In this document: one piece after another, positions 1 to 12,274 of the stretch
Layout: each line of letters opens with the position of its first letter
Numbering within the stretch: the stretch's first letter is position 1
Translations under genes and position numbers: made by a program
Notes under the pieces: generated by a model
Databases searched by the model: none
What the model saw: the letters and a program-made list of their open reading frames with translations, nothing else
Told to the model about the DNA's origin: nothing
Source of the DNA: Ridgeia piscesae
Taxonomy: Eukaryota; Annelida; Polychaeta; Sabellida; Siboglinidae
Length of the DNA stretch: 64,000 bases
NCBI GenBank assembly: GCA_025642075.2
Contig: JAODUO010000114.1
Location: 1-64,000, forward strand
Direction of reading: 5' to 3'

Positions 1-3000
1 CAACCCCCCCAGCTTAAAACCCCCCCAGTTTAAACCCCCCCCCTCTTCACCAACCCCCCCAGTCTTCACCAACCTCCCCAGTCTCTCACCAACCCCCCTC
101 AGTCTTCACCAACCCCCCTCAGTCTTCACCAACCCCCCCAGTCTTCACCCAAACCCCCCTCAGTCTTCACCAACCTCCCCCGTCTCTCACCAACCCCCCC
201 AGTCTTCACCCAAACCCCCCTCAGTCTCTCACCACCCCCCCCCCCCTTCAGTCTATCACAACTCCCTCAGTCTTCACCAACCTCCCTCGTCTTTACCACC
301 CCCCCCAGTCTATCACCCAAACCCCCCTCAGTCTCTCACCAACCCCCCCAGTCTCCCCCAACCCCCTCAGTCTATCACCAACCTCCCTCAGTCTCTCACC
401 ACCACCCTCAGTCTATCACAACCCCCTCAGTCTATCACCAACCTCCCTCAGTCTCTCACCAACCTCCTCAGTCTTCACCAACCTCCCTCAGTCTCTCACC
501 AACCTCCCTCAGTCTCTCACCAACCCCCCTCAGTCTCTCACCAACCCCCCTCAGTCTCTCACCAACCCCCTCAGTCTATCACCAACCTCCCTCAGTCTAT
601 CACCAACCTCCCTCAGTCTATCACCAACCTCCCTCAGTCTATCACCAACCCCCCTCAGTCTCACCAACCTCCCTCAGTCTCTCACCAACCTCCTCAGTCT
701 ATCACCAACCTCCCTCAGTCTCTCAGCAACCTCCCCCGATCCCTCACTTCCAACCTCCCTCAGTCTCTCACCACCACACCCCCCCTTCAGTCTATCATCA
801 ACGTCCCTCAGTCTATCACCAACCTCCCTCAGTCTATCACCACCCTCCCTCAGTCTATCACCAACCTCCCTCAGTCTCTCACCAACCTCCCCAGTCTCGC
901 ACCAACCCCCATCAGTCTATCACCAACCTCCCTCAGTCTCTCACCACCACCCCTCAGTCTATCATCAACCTCCCTCAGTCTATCACCAACCTCCCTCAGT
1001 CTATCACCAACCTCCCTCATCTCTCACCAACCTCCCTCAGTCTCTCACCAACCTCCCTCAGTCTCAGCAACCTCCCTCAGTCTCTCACCAACCCCCCTCA
1101 GCCTATCACCAACCTCCCTCAGTCTCTCACCCCCCTCAGTCTATCATCAACCTCCCTCAGTCTATCACCAACCTCCCTCAGTCTATCACCAACCTCCCTC
1201 TGTCTATCACCAACCTCCCTCAGTCTATCACCACCCTCCCTCTGTCTATCACCAACCTCCCTCAGTCTATCACCACCCTCCCTCTGTCTATCACCAACCT
1301 CCCTCAGTCTCTCACCAACCTCCATCAGTCTCTCACCAACCTCCCCAGTCTCTCTCCAACCTCCCTCAGTCTATCACCAACCTCCCTCAGTCTCTCACCC
1401 ACCCCCCTCAGTCTATCACCAACCTCCCTCAGTCTATCACCAACCTCCCTCAGTCTATCGCAACCTCCACCGAGTCTCTCACCAACCTCCCCAGTCTATC
1501 TGTCCCTCAGTCTCTCACCAACCTCCCTCAGTCTATCACCAACCTCCCTCAGTCTATCACCACCCTCCCTCTGTCTATCACCAACCTCCCTCAGTCTATC
1601 ACCAACCTCCCTCTGTCTATCACCAACCTCCCTCTGTCTATCACCAACCTACCTCAGTATCTCACTAACCTCCATCAGTCTGCTGCCCCCTCACTCTATC
1701 ACAACCTCCCTCAGTCTATCACCAACCTCCCTCTGTCTATCACCAACCTCCCTCTGTCTATCACCAACCTCCCCCAGTCTAACAAACCTCCCTCAGTCTC
1801 TCACCAACCTCCCTCAGTCTCTCACCAACCTCCCTCAGTCTATCACCAACCTCCCTCAGTCTCTCACCAACCTCCCTCAGTCTATCACCAACCTCCCTCA
1901 GTCTCTCACCAACCTCCCTCAGTCTCTCACCAACCTCCCTCAGTCTATCACCAACCTCCCCAGTCTCTCACCAACCTCCCTCAGTCTCTCACCAACCTCC
2001 CTCAGTCTCTCACCAACCTCCCTCAGTCTCTCACCAACCTCCCTCAGTCTCTCACCAACCTCCCTCAGTCTATCACCAACCTCCCTCAGTCTCTCACCAA
2101 CCTCACAACTCCCAGTCTCTCACCAACCTCCCTCAGTCTCTCACCAACCTCCCTCAGTCTCTCACCAACCTCCCTCAGTCTCTCACCAACCTCCCTCAGT
2201 CTCTCGCCCCCATCGATCCCTGTCTGTACTCCCAGTCTCTCACCAACCTCCCTCAGTCTCATAACCTCCTCGATCTCACTAACCTCCTCAGTCTATCCCA
2301 CCCAACCTCCCTCAGTCTCCGCAACCTCCTCAGTCTCACTGCTTCACCTCAAGCCTATCACCAACCTCCTCGGTCTCTCACCCACCCTCGGTCTATCATC
2401 AACCTCCCTCAGTCTATCACAACCTCCCTCAGTCTATCACCAACCTCCCTCAGTCTCCCTCAGTCTATCACCACCCTCCCTCTGTCTATCACCAACCTCC
2501 CTCAGTCTATCACCACCCTCCCTCTGTCTATCACCACCCTCCCTCAGTCTATCACCACCCTCCCTCTGTCTATCACCAACCTCCCTCAGTCTATCACCAC
2601 CCTCCCTCTGTCACGCCTCCCCATTCTCCGCACCTTGCGATTTGCTTCAGTACCATTATATCACCAACCTCCCTCAGTCTATCACCAACCCCCCTCAGTC
2701 TCTCACCAACCTCCCCCAGTCTATCACCAACCTCCCTCAGTCTCTCACCAACCTCCCTCAGTCTATCACCAACCTCCCTCAGTCTATCACCACCCTCCCT
2801 CTGTCTATCACCAACCTCCCTCAGTCTATCACCAACCTCCCTCTGTCTATCACCAACCTCCCTCTGTCTCTCACCAACCTACCTCAGTCTCTCACTAACC
2901 TCCATCAGTCTCACCAACCTCCCTCAGTCTCTCACCAACCTCCCTCAGTCTATCAGCAACCTCCCTCTGTCTATCACCAACCTCCCTCTGTCTATCACCA

Positions 3001-4368
3001 ACCTCCCTCAGTCTATCACCAACCTACCTCAGTCTCTCACCAACCTCCCCCAGTCTCTCACCAACCTCCCTCAGTCTATCACCAACCTCCCTCCGTCTCT
3101 CACCAACCTCCCTCAGTCTATCACCAACCTCCCTCAGTCTCTCACCAACCTCCCTCAGTCTCTCACCAACCTCCCTCAGTCTATCACCAACCTCCCCCAG
3201 TCTCTCACCAACCTCCCTCAGTCTCTCAGCAACCTCCCTCAGTCTCTCACCACCTCACACCTCCTGCCCCCTCACTCTATCACAACCTCCCTCAGTCTAT
3301 CCCAACCTCCCTCAGTCTATCACCAACCTCCCCAGTCTCTCACCAACCTCCCCCAGTCTCTCACCAACCTCCTCAGTCTCTCAGCAACTTCCTCAGTCTC
3401 TCACTGCCTCCTCGATCTCTCGCAACCTCCTCAGTCTCGCAACCTCCCTCAGTCTGTCACACCAACCTCCCCAGTCTCTGCCTCCCACCAGTCTCTCACA
3501 AACCTCCTCAGTCTCACCAACCTCCTCAGTCTATCCAACCTCCCCAGTCTCTCACCAACCTCCCTCAGTCTATCACCAACCTCCCTCAGTCTCACCAACC
3601 TCCCTCAGTCACCAACCTCCCTCAGTCTATCACCAACCTCCCTCCGTCTCTCACCAACCTCCATCAGTCTCTCACCAACCTCCCTCAGTCTCACCAACCT
3701 CCCTCTGTCTATCACCAACCTCCCTCTCTCACCAACTCCCTCAGTCTCTCACCAACCTCCATCAGTCTCTCACCAACCTCCCAGTCTCACCAACCTCCTG
3801 ACCAACCTCCCTCTGTCTATCACCAACCTCCCTCTGTCTATCACCAACCTCCCTCAGTCTCTCACCAACCTCCATCAATCTATCACCAACCTCCCTCAGT
3901 CTCTCACCCCCCCCCCTCAGTATATCACCAACCTCCCTCAGTCTATCACCAACCTCCCTCAGTCTATCACCAACCTCCCTCAGTCTATCACCAACCTCCC
4001 TCAGTCTATCACCACCACCCCTCAGTCTATCATCAACCTCCCTCAGTCTATCACCAACCTCCCCCAGTCTATCACCAACCTCCCTCAGTCTATCACCAAC
4101 CTCCCTCAGTCTATCACCAACCTCCCTCAGTCTCTCACCAACCCCCCTCAGTCTATCACCAACCTCCCTCAGTCTCTCACCACCACCCCCCTCAGTCTAT
4201 CATCAACCTCCCTCAGTCTATCACCAACCTCCCTCAGTCTATCACCACCCTCCCTCAGTCTATCACCAACCTCCCTCAGTCTCTCACCAACCTCCCCCAG
4301 TTTCTCACCAACCTCCCCCAGTCTCTCACCAACCTCCCTCAGTTTCTGTCTTCAGTGTTTACTTGTTA
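1..4368. repeat. 21-bp C-rich minisatellite in the last RO60 intron
   Basis: About 4.4 kb of tandem repeats with a unit of about 21 bp (roughly CTCACCAACCTCCCTCAGT plus two bases), varying as tatcacc/ctcacc, cctcag/ccccag and cctctg. Because 21 is a multiple of three, the reading frames stay open and encode seven-residue repeats such as YHQPPSV, but nothing else marks them as genes. The + strand carries almost no G and the - strand has GGG, GG and GG runs in every unit, so G-quadruplex formation is possible. Short islands break the array near 2205-2240 and 2610-2660. The first ~700 bases have irregular C runs of 6-9 bases. The array lies upstream of the RO60 terminal exon and is presumably intronic. 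It continues to the window edge. Confidence 0.95.
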
Positions 4369-4661
4369 GTTGTCACTCATACAATTCTTCTCACCCAATT
4401 ATAATTTTGTTTAGACATGGTCACTGAGCTTAATTTATAACATGTACAAGAATGCCGCTTTATTCCTTGATGTCTCTGGTACGTGTCCAGCTTTTCATGT
4501 ATGGTTTCCTTATCCCATCATTTATCTTTTGTGTCTTGGACCATGTCCCTTCATGCACTGTTTTCATCTTTGGCATCGCTTGGTGTGTCCCGTCATGTAC
4601 TGCGTTTTATCTTTCATGTCTCTTAGGCTATGTCCCATCATGCACTGCTTTCTATTTCCAG
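4369..4661 (+). other. RO60: 3' end of the last RO60 intron with degenerate short repeats
   Basis: Unique sequence between the minisatellite and the terminal exon. From about 4540 to 4650 it holds three degenerate copies of a ~55-60 base phrase resembling tgtcccatcatgcactg. It ends in a pyrimidine-rich tract and acceptor tctatttccag at 4651-4661. Short open frames here on both strands have no recognisable product. Confidence 0.7.
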
Positions 4662-4794
4662 GTTCATCGTGTGTGGTCTCACCAGCAACACGTTGACCTT
4701 TGCCAACCCTGATGACGCCCACATGTTGGACATCGTGGGCTTTGACTCGTCTGTGCCTGACATCATCCGCAGCTTCATCATGGATGAGTTGTAA
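4662..4794 (+). CDS. RO60: RO60 (TROVE2, 60-kDa SS-A/Ro) C-terminal coding exon
   Basis: Terminal coding exon of the Ro60 ribonucleoprotein, a ring-shaped HEAT-repeat (TROVE) plus vWA-like protein that binds Y RNAs and misfolded small RNAs in RNA quality control. The exon starts after the acceptor at 4660-4661 with one base that completes a split codon, then encodes 43 residues and TAA at 4792-4794. The order IVCGLTSN, NPDD, MLDIVGFD, DIIRSF matches the vertebrate Ro60 end (IVCGMTSN, DPDD, MLDMCGFD, DVIRNF), which closes the vWA-like domain. Only the end is here; the other exons must lie left of the window, beyond the minisatellite. The assignment is from remembered family sequence, but the match is dense and ungapped. 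Confidence 0.9.
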
Positions 4795-6005
4795 GCCGCT
4801 GCTCACAGACAGCTTCCTGCAGCCAGAGTCTACACAAAGACACTGTACATGCCCTGACACTTCAATACTACAAGGCAGTGGTTATCTAAAATGAATACAT
4901 GAGGCTAAACTGGGGAACTTTAATCCATAAAGGAGGTGGTTCAAACTACTACAGATGCCACGATTGTTTCTGCAAGAGAGAAATCTAGTGGGATTAATGT
5001 TTTCTAGCAATATCGTTTAAAATTACATAGCCTAGACAAATTGTTAAATTGCTGTAGGATGAAGTTGTGTCTACCATACGTCCTTAAACAAATTTTAGTT
5101 TTAATGCACTCTCGGTTTCTTGCTGTCAACATTTCCATTTGTGCAGCCTGTCATTGAATTCTACTGAATTTTGCTGCCATGGAAATATATTTCTAGCCTG
5201 CTTCTCGTTGAGCCGATTCAGATTTGCACATACCACTATACAGGATGTGGGGTTACTACTGGGGTATTGGGATATCAAAGCAGACAACTAACTGCTTCCA
5301 ACCAAAGTGGTTAATATTTCTGGATTCACATGTCTGACTCGTCACTGTAGTGAGGTATTAAACCAGTTGTATAATCTGCATCGCTTTAGATTATTTAATT
5401 TTTTAAACATTTATTACAGTGTACTAGCATACTTTATGAGATATCATAGCAGATATTTAACCTGTTACCCACTGAACAGATTCGCATTTGTGACAATTGG
5501 TTCGATGTCAAAGCCAGTCTTGCCTGTTACTAATCAAGTTTATTACCATTTCTTGCATGTGTCAGTGCAATTGGTCGGATGTCAAAGACACCATTATTAA
5601 ATTATTTATATACATGTACAAGTATAGATGATAATTCTATAATTATTATGATGACATGGTTTCATTTGGTACATGATCATATTGTTTGTATAGCACCACA
5701 GATGTTATATATTTAAATAATCTCTGTGTCTGTACACTGTTACTTTACATGAATGCTTTGCTAAGATGCTGTTATGGTGAACTTAATGAAAGCATTACAA
5801 TGTTCTTGTCTAGATTGTTGTCAGTATATGGAACTGCCCTAATATGTAGCAACTTTTGTGTGTTTTATAGATTTACTCCAGCTACCTATTTATTTTTGCA
5901 ATCTTACCAGAATCGTTGAAGAATGTACAACACTGCTGTGTGTTAATGTTCTGGAGACGTTCATGCAAATATTGAAATTTTTGTAATAAAATATTTACTA
6001 CAAAT
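4795..6005 (+). other. RO60: RO60 3' UTR (inferred)
   Basis: AT-rich sequence following the RO60 stop with no recognisable coding content. The first canonical AATAAA on the + strand that I see after the stop is at 5985-5990, which would give a 3' UTR of about 1.2 kb. Small open frames at 5307-5600 and 5686-5919 have low-complexity, AT-driven translations and no family resemblance. Confidence 0.5.
5985..5990 (+). terminator. Candidate RO60 polyadenylation signal
   Basis: AATAAA in the context ttgtaataaaatattt, about 1.2 kb after the stop codon. It is the canonical hexamer and lies before the gap between the convergent genes. Inferred from the motif only. Confidence 0.5.
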
Positions 6006-7567
6006 TTTTAACATACATAAATAACATATTTAAGAAATCTACACAAGTTACATCTGATGCAGTTTGTTGTAATTTGAAAAATCCAAAAGGAATACACTGA
6101 GGCTAGTGATATTGTAACCTTATCAAGGGCTTCCGAGGTGATCAGAGCACGAGTAGCATGTTCAAGCAGTACCACCTGTCGACAACAATCAACTAGTTAA
6201 ATTACACAAGTGTTGTTTCACTCAAAAGGAAAATCCATCATTAATTAGAATCAGTTGTTAAATTTAAGCTCTTCAAAACAATATCACAGTATCACTGAGG
6301 ATATTACATGCGTCTTCACAGCATGAAATTATTTATTAGTGCAAAGTTGAGATTATGAGGTCAAGAATGTTAGCGAATAGCCCCCAGATTAAATCCATGG
6401 GGTTGATTATAGCATAGTTGCAATTTTTTATTAAATTGATTTATGTATGTTTTATTACAAAATAATGTTAATAAAAATATAAGCTATAACATAACAGACC
6501 CAGGTAGTGGTGATCCAGATGAACTGTCGATTTGTGGTTCTGCCTTAACAGCAAGTTCTGTCTCTGACTTAGTGAAATGGTCCCTTGAAATTGATTCACT
6601 ATAAGAGATGTGCATTGCATATAGGTAGCAAATGAATTGTAACATGTTCATAAGTGGTGTATGCTGATGGTGACAAATGTAGATGTGATCAGGTATCTAA
6701 GAAATTATGATATTTACTATATTTTACACAGGTTATTGGTTTGTCTGTATTTTGTTTATACAAAGTTGTTATGAATGAGAACACCGTTGCGTGTAGTGAT
6801 TCTAGATATTGCAGAGGCAATCTTTGTACACTGTATGTTTAATGCATTTTTTTACACAACCAGGAACATGCTGATGACGTTATTTTCATGTCTTATGTCA
6901 TTTATCCAGGACTGCAAGTTCATTGATTATGCGAGTATCACTGGATCGCTTCAGCTTCATTTGTCAAACATAAAATCTTTGTGCCTTTGAAGTTGTGCTG
7001 TTTGTTGAAACATTTTGGCCCATTCCATATTTATAAGCATAATTCCATCGGATATCACTTTCTGTTTCATTTAGCACCAGTTTTGACCCAACATAAAAAG
7101 CTCCATTCTGTCTATGCTTGGTGAAGTAAATATGTAACAGATTCAAGAGTTGGGTAATTTCTATAAAACTGCTCGCTCACTATCACTGATGTTCTTCAGA
7201 GAAAAATGAAGTATTGCTGATTATAACTGATTATCTTCATGAAATCATTACAAATCTGAGACAAACTGGAATACCAGACAAGTTCACGTTTAAATGATAC
7301 AGCTAATCTCCTGCTTTGTGCAAAATTACATCATCTTGTGTCAAACTACCACCAAATCTATAATCTCCCTCCCAAATCTGAGAAAGGTATATTGATAATA
7401 AAATTGGCAAACTTTTGACCAACCATTATTTATAAATATGTACCAACATTTGGTTATACTGTAACCACAAATGATATATTTATAAATGCCGTCAAAGAAA
7501 GTTCCACTACCCTGCCTTCAAATGACTCTAAATGACGCAATATACAGTTAATTTATTCACTTGTACA
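6006..7567. other. Intergenic gap between convergent RO60 and CACYBP
   Basis: AT-rich sequence with no recognisable exon, RNA gene or transposon end. Open frames near 6775-6990 (+) and 6964-7146 (-) overlap each other and resemble no family I know. Confidence 0.5.
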
Positions 7568-7573
7568 TTTATT
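7568..7573 (-). terminator. Candidate CACYBP polyadenylation signal
   Basis: AATAAA on the - strand, about 290 bases downstream of the CACYBP stop codon. A similar motif lies about 20 bases further downstream, near 7550. Motif-only call. Confidence 0.5.
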
Positions 7574-7809
7574 GATGGTGGCTGAGATGACCTCTTTCAT
7601 CATCTGTAACGTCTATGGCAGATTCCACTTATTCTTGGGTGACACCTTAACACAATTATACACTGCAGCATGGTGTCTGTGTGGGTGTCTTCACACAAAC
7701 TGTGCACCCACTTCTCTTATCCTGCAAAAGATCAGTACAAATTTAATCAGATATCATATTCTTGGAAGGCCGACTTTCACTACGTCATTTACATGGCCAG
7801 ATTACTGAA

Positions 7810-7920
7810 TGTCAGCAGGAGCCTTGCTCTGAGACTCGGCCCATGCCCTGCTGACAGTCTTTCTATGGGAGGTCAGCAGGAGCCTTGCTCTGAGACTCGG
7901 CCCAAGCCTTGCTGATTGTT
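7810..7920 (-). repeat. Tandem duplication of the CACYBP C-terminal coding tail
   Basis: Two copies of a ~50-bp segment with a 61-bp period (gtcagc at 7811 and again at 7872). The first 33 bases are identical, then a few substitutions. The copy at 7872-7919 encodes the present C-terminus ([16 protein letters not shown], then TAG). The other lies just downstream of the stop and would read [16 protein letters not shown], then TAA. The gene therefore carries a spare copy of its own last ~16 codons in the 3' UTR. Which copy is ancestral is not clear from the sequence. Confidence 0.9.
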
Positions 7921-10900
7921 TTCTTCATCTCATCGTCGCCGTCCTCGTACATGTTCTTTAGTAAGTCCATCAGTCCATCACTCGGGTCTTTCGACTCATC
8001 CATCTTTGGACGCCTGACAACATGTAACACACACGTGATAAGATTACAAAGTCTCATTTAAAAACTACTCCATATTATGCAATACCGGGTGCCACAGATA
8101 TAAATCTGCTTACCATAAAATTGTGTTTGCACTGAACTTCTAGACATACATGTTTGTGACAGTTTTTAAATACCTACCTTCCCATTCGTTATTTTCTCAA
8201 AAAGCAAGTTATAAGTGTTAAATGTTAAAAATTATAAATGTTCAATACTTGTGGAAATATCTGTGTAACTTTTTCATACAATCATTTTGTGACCGACTAA
8301 TTCCATGGCACTAAATACGACCAGACAGTGGACTGTAATAGAAATAACAGCCACGGAAGCATGGGAATGATCAGATGAGATGTAACACAAGGTATTCGCT
8401 GTGGATGCCAGGGTGGTACAAAGTAGAGACAGCGTTTATGCAACGGCCACACCTAAACAGGAGTCTAGGACCAGTTCCTTTGCCAGAAATAATGTTTTGC
8501 CATTGCTGGCAAATCACTTTTGTGGAAATAATAATAAAATACAATATTTATATAGCGCCATAATCACATGGTGCTCTATGGCGCTTTACAGTATAATAAT
8601 AAATCTACAGATAAATTAAAACATTACAATATTCAGTTAAATAATTTAAAAGCTAAACAACAAATAGTCGTAAATTAAATAAAAGGGAAAAATACAATTA
8701 TATATAAGGATAGTAAACCTAAAAGGTAAAGGTGCAATAAATAAATAATTATTTAACAATTCACATCTATCACAGCCTTTATTGCCCTATTAAATTTTGC
8801 CAATGACAATCCAATTTCATTTCGGCTATCAGTTCAAAAAGTATACAAACTTCCAGCAACAAGTTAGTAGGTACGATTATTATATTTATGGTGATATAGT
8901 ACAAATATTACATTCACCAATTGTAATTTTGAGGAGATGGTCTTTAGGTAAACCCCGAAAGATGTCCACTGATTAATGCCAGGTAAACTGGTAAGTATGT
9001 CACTCACCTTTTCTCCTTCGTCTCTTGTTTTATCACATATGCCCACGTACGACCAACGATCGCTTTCTTCAGCATTACCAGAACACAGTCTTTCTTCACC
9101 TACACAAAACAGCAAATGTAAGTTATTATCTATGGGCTGACTCTCCTGTCTCCATGCATATACACTTTAATATAACAACATGCACTTTGATAGAATAGTT
9201 ATTTAATATAACAACGTCCACTTTGTTACTGTTAGTAGTTTAACCGTAACAAATGAACTGCTAGTAAGAATCCTTCCCCAGAGAAGTCAAGATGGTCTGA
9301 ACAGATCTGTCATAGCATTTTGAGCAGTCCAGAATGCAGACAGGATATTGCACTACATATATAAGAACTTAAGTTTTTACCTTTTTACTAAAGTTGCCAT
9401 ACAAAATTGTATTAAATGTAGTAAATTGTGGCATATTCTAATTTTCTAATTGTAAACTGTTGACATAGTTTAGCTGAATAACAAGTACTACTGACAAAAT
9501 ATTAGTTTTAGCATTTGTTTATAAAAAATAAACAATTCAAAAGATTTTATTGTCTGTTTTAAACATTACATTAAAAATTTATATATTTAATCGACAAAAT
9601 TTTATTCTGTATTCCACAGATCTTCTCCACTACACAACTTGGATAAAATAATATATATTATAGTATATTTACTATCACTGTACCATTCTACAAAGCCAAC
9701 CTTAGATTAGATATGGAGTCAGTTACCTTGCAATAGCTGTCAGCAGGAATAATCTTGTCAAACAGGTACACCACATGCAATACACAGTCTTTGTGTTTCC
9801 AGTCTTTCACCTGTAGTTTGAAGGAACTGTAAAATGCAAACACGCTTCATTACAACACTTCTCACAGTATTGATTTGTGACAAACACGGTTCATTACAAC
9901 ACTTCTCACAGTATTGATTTGTGACAAACACGGTTCATTACAACACTTCTCATAGTATTGCTTTGTGACAAACTACCTCAAGTAATGTTGATGTGTATGA
10001 AACTATGAACTGTATACAAATTTACAACTAAAAAACTACAACTTATTTTATTTGGAAGTTTTGTTAACCGTTACTATGCCACTCTAACTTATCACCAAAC
10101 TGATGCACAATACACCTGTACAAAACAAAACCCTTACCATCTTGTATTAAATTGATAATTACAACTGAACTTAATAATAATGCATTATAAGTGACAAAAT
10201 AGCCATGCAAGCTAAGTATGTGTTATATTTAAATATAGTAATTTGTATGCCAGGTAAGTGTGAATTAGTAGAATTTACTGTCATATAACATGACATGTGG
10301 AACCAACAGAACCCTTATGAAGTTACGCCAGCCTTAGAACAGGATTAATAAGCACAAGGTGTTGTCCTTTCATTGGTCTAGTGGAACTACATATACATGT
10401 CTATTTCAGGCAACAATCCTAAGCTGTTCTTATCAGAACAGCATGACTGAGCATGTACACTTTTTGTTTTATTCATTAATTAAAAGCCACATCAACTTCA
10501 ACTGTCTATTGTCATTCATAATGTGCAACTACTGTACCAACAAAACAACTGTTAGTTTGACAATAAGGACATATTACCTGTCCTTGCATTCAACTGTGAC
10601 ATTCTCTCTGGAAATATCCTGTACACCATCCAGCGTAACATATATTTTCATAAATTTGTCTGACTGGTCCCATGCTGCAAAAAATTGTTAGAATTGTTTA
10701 CTTCAATTACACATTATTTATACATGTACTGTTGCAAGCCAAAACTTAAGACTTGCTGGATGTCAAAAACCAAAAATCATCTCAAGTAATCATAATAATA
10801 GTTTTATTTATAAAGCACTGTTTATCCAGAATATAATCCAGTTCACAGGTGCATAAAAACGTTATTGCTTTTTTGTAGAAATTCTTTTGAACAGAATAGT

Positions 10901-11282
10901 AACAACTTTCACATTGAAAACATACATTACAAATTACATTTGTTCTTTCAGTTTGTACAATTGTGTCATAGATGAAAGCAAACTTTTTAATTTAGGGTAG
11001 AGTAAAACATTATTTCCCTTAGCAAAATACAAGACTGAACAATATTTTACCATATGTGGTGATCTCTTTGGTGTAACGTCTTGTTGCTGAAGGGACATTC
11101 TTTGCAGGAGGTTCAGTCGGTGTGTCGGATGGTGTTGCAGCCTTGTTAAGTTTCTCTTGCATCAGTGTAATGTCCGTCTGTAATTTCCTAATTTCTAATG
11201 TCAATATGTCCCTCACCTTCTGCCGTGTTGCATGCTGTAGAAACTCCTCCAGCTCTGCCACGTCTTGTCTCAACTGAAACAT
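7863..11282 (-). CDS. CACYBP: Calcyclin-binding protein / Siah-interacting protein (5 exons)
   Basis: Adaptor that links Siah1 and Skp1-type ubiquitin ligases and binds S100 proteins. Exons on the - strand: 11282-11051, 10674-10578, 9826-9727, 9099-9008 and 8013-7863 (stop TAG). Every junction has AG/GT and the phases close in frame, giving 223 residues against 228 in human. Residues 1-50 form the helical N-terminal Siah-interacting region (HATRQKVRD). The CS domain follows at about 77-165 ([15 protein letters not shown], then VLVMLKKA and TWAYV). The SGS domain is at about 184-214 ([20 protein letters not shown]). Start: ATG at 11280-11282 gives MFQLRQD, but TTTCAG just inside it could instead be an acceptor at 11274, with a tiny upstream first exon that I could not identify. 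Confidence 0.95.
8531..8620. repeat. Dispersed tail-like repeat with a tatagcgcc...ggcgctttaca motif
   Basis: Intronic AT-rich stretch with an inverted pair, atatagcgccat and atggcgctttac. Similar wording occurs near 12497-12555 (tatatagtgc...gcactttaca) and 10800-10830 (tttataaagcac), as in the 3' tails of dispersed retroposons of marine invertebrates. Family not identified. Confidence 0.4.
9841..9972. repeat. Three tandem 44-bp units in a CACYBP intron
   Basis: Unit cacggttcattacaacactt...gtgacaaa begins at 9841, 9885 and 9929 with a few substitutions. It lies 14 bases upstream of the acceptor of the exon at 9826-9727, so it fills the branch-point region of that intron (the gene is on the - strand). 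Confidence 0.9.
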
Positions 11283-11519
11283 CAGCCATCAGCAGATTTC
11301 ATAACCTTCTATGTGTGAGTGGTCGTTCATGTCCATGATATCTTCTGACTACAATGTACTGTTAATTTTTTTAAATTGCATAAAGTCACTCCTGGAATGT
11401 TAGGTAGTAATGTCTAGTAGATGACACTATATTATTTTATTGCATTGTGCAAATAATAGCAACAATACATTTTAGATATTTCTTATAATTTTGTGTACAT
11501 AATATTATGTACAAAATTC

Positions 11520-12150
11520 ATATAAAATCTTGACCATAAGAAGACCTGAACAAACCGATTGACAGGTCAACCAAGTAGCAACTAAACTTCAATGAAGTGC
11601 AAAATCTTTCACCTTGGAATTCAAAACCAGCATCTACAGTACACCATGAACAACACGACAGTGCCATCCACTGAAGTAGAAAAAGACCTCAACGAGTCCA
11701 AATAGACCAGGACTTGACGTCCAACCCCATCAACAAATCAACAAGGATGCTTGGATTAATCAAGAAAACATTTACTTGCCTGGATTAACAACAATGCCAA
11801 TAATGTTCAAAACAATGATCCGCCCTCACCTCGAATATGGAAATGTTATCTGGGCACCACACATAAAGAGACTGTAAAGAAATAGAAAGTCCAATACTGC
11901 TCTACAAAACTACCATCACTCCACCATAGGCGACGATGAGGCGACATGATGTCATGATCCAAGTTTATAAGATAAATCAACAAATAGACCATGTGTATCA
12001 AACACTCTTTTTCACTACCCCTACACTACAGAACACTAGAGGATACAGCCAGAACATTTTCAAGAAAAGAGCAAACACTCAGCTAAGAAAACACTTATTC
12101 AGTTCAAGAATCATTGATGACTGGAACTCCCTACAAGAAAAATTATAACC
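11520..12150 (+). mobile_element. CR1/Jockey-like LINE reverse-transcriptase remnant
   Basis: Frameshifted C-terminal part of a non-LTR retrotransposon ORF2 upstream of CACYBP. Readable pieces in order: CKIFHLG near 11600, a segment with TRMLGLIKKTF near 11735-11775, MIRPHLEYGNVIWAPH near 11815-11865, then RRHDVMIQVYKIN and an FKKRANTQLRKHLFSSRIID segment ending DWNSL near 12135. This order is the conserved post-catalytic end of CR1/Jockey-type reverse transcriptases. Several stops and frame changes show that it is dead. Confidence 0.8.
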
Positions 12151-12274
12151 AGCCCTTCACTGTAAATCTTCAAGAACAGAATCGACAAACACAACCTCCC
12201 GTAACTACTTTAAAATATAATAAAGTCTTGATGGATCAAGATTCAGCTATGCAGTTGTGCTATAAAAATTACGG

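Noticed and set aside
2642..4369. 575-codon open frame
   Set aside because: Lies entirely in the 21-bp minisatellite, shifts between heptad frames, and has no non-repeat domain; open only because 21 is divisible by three.
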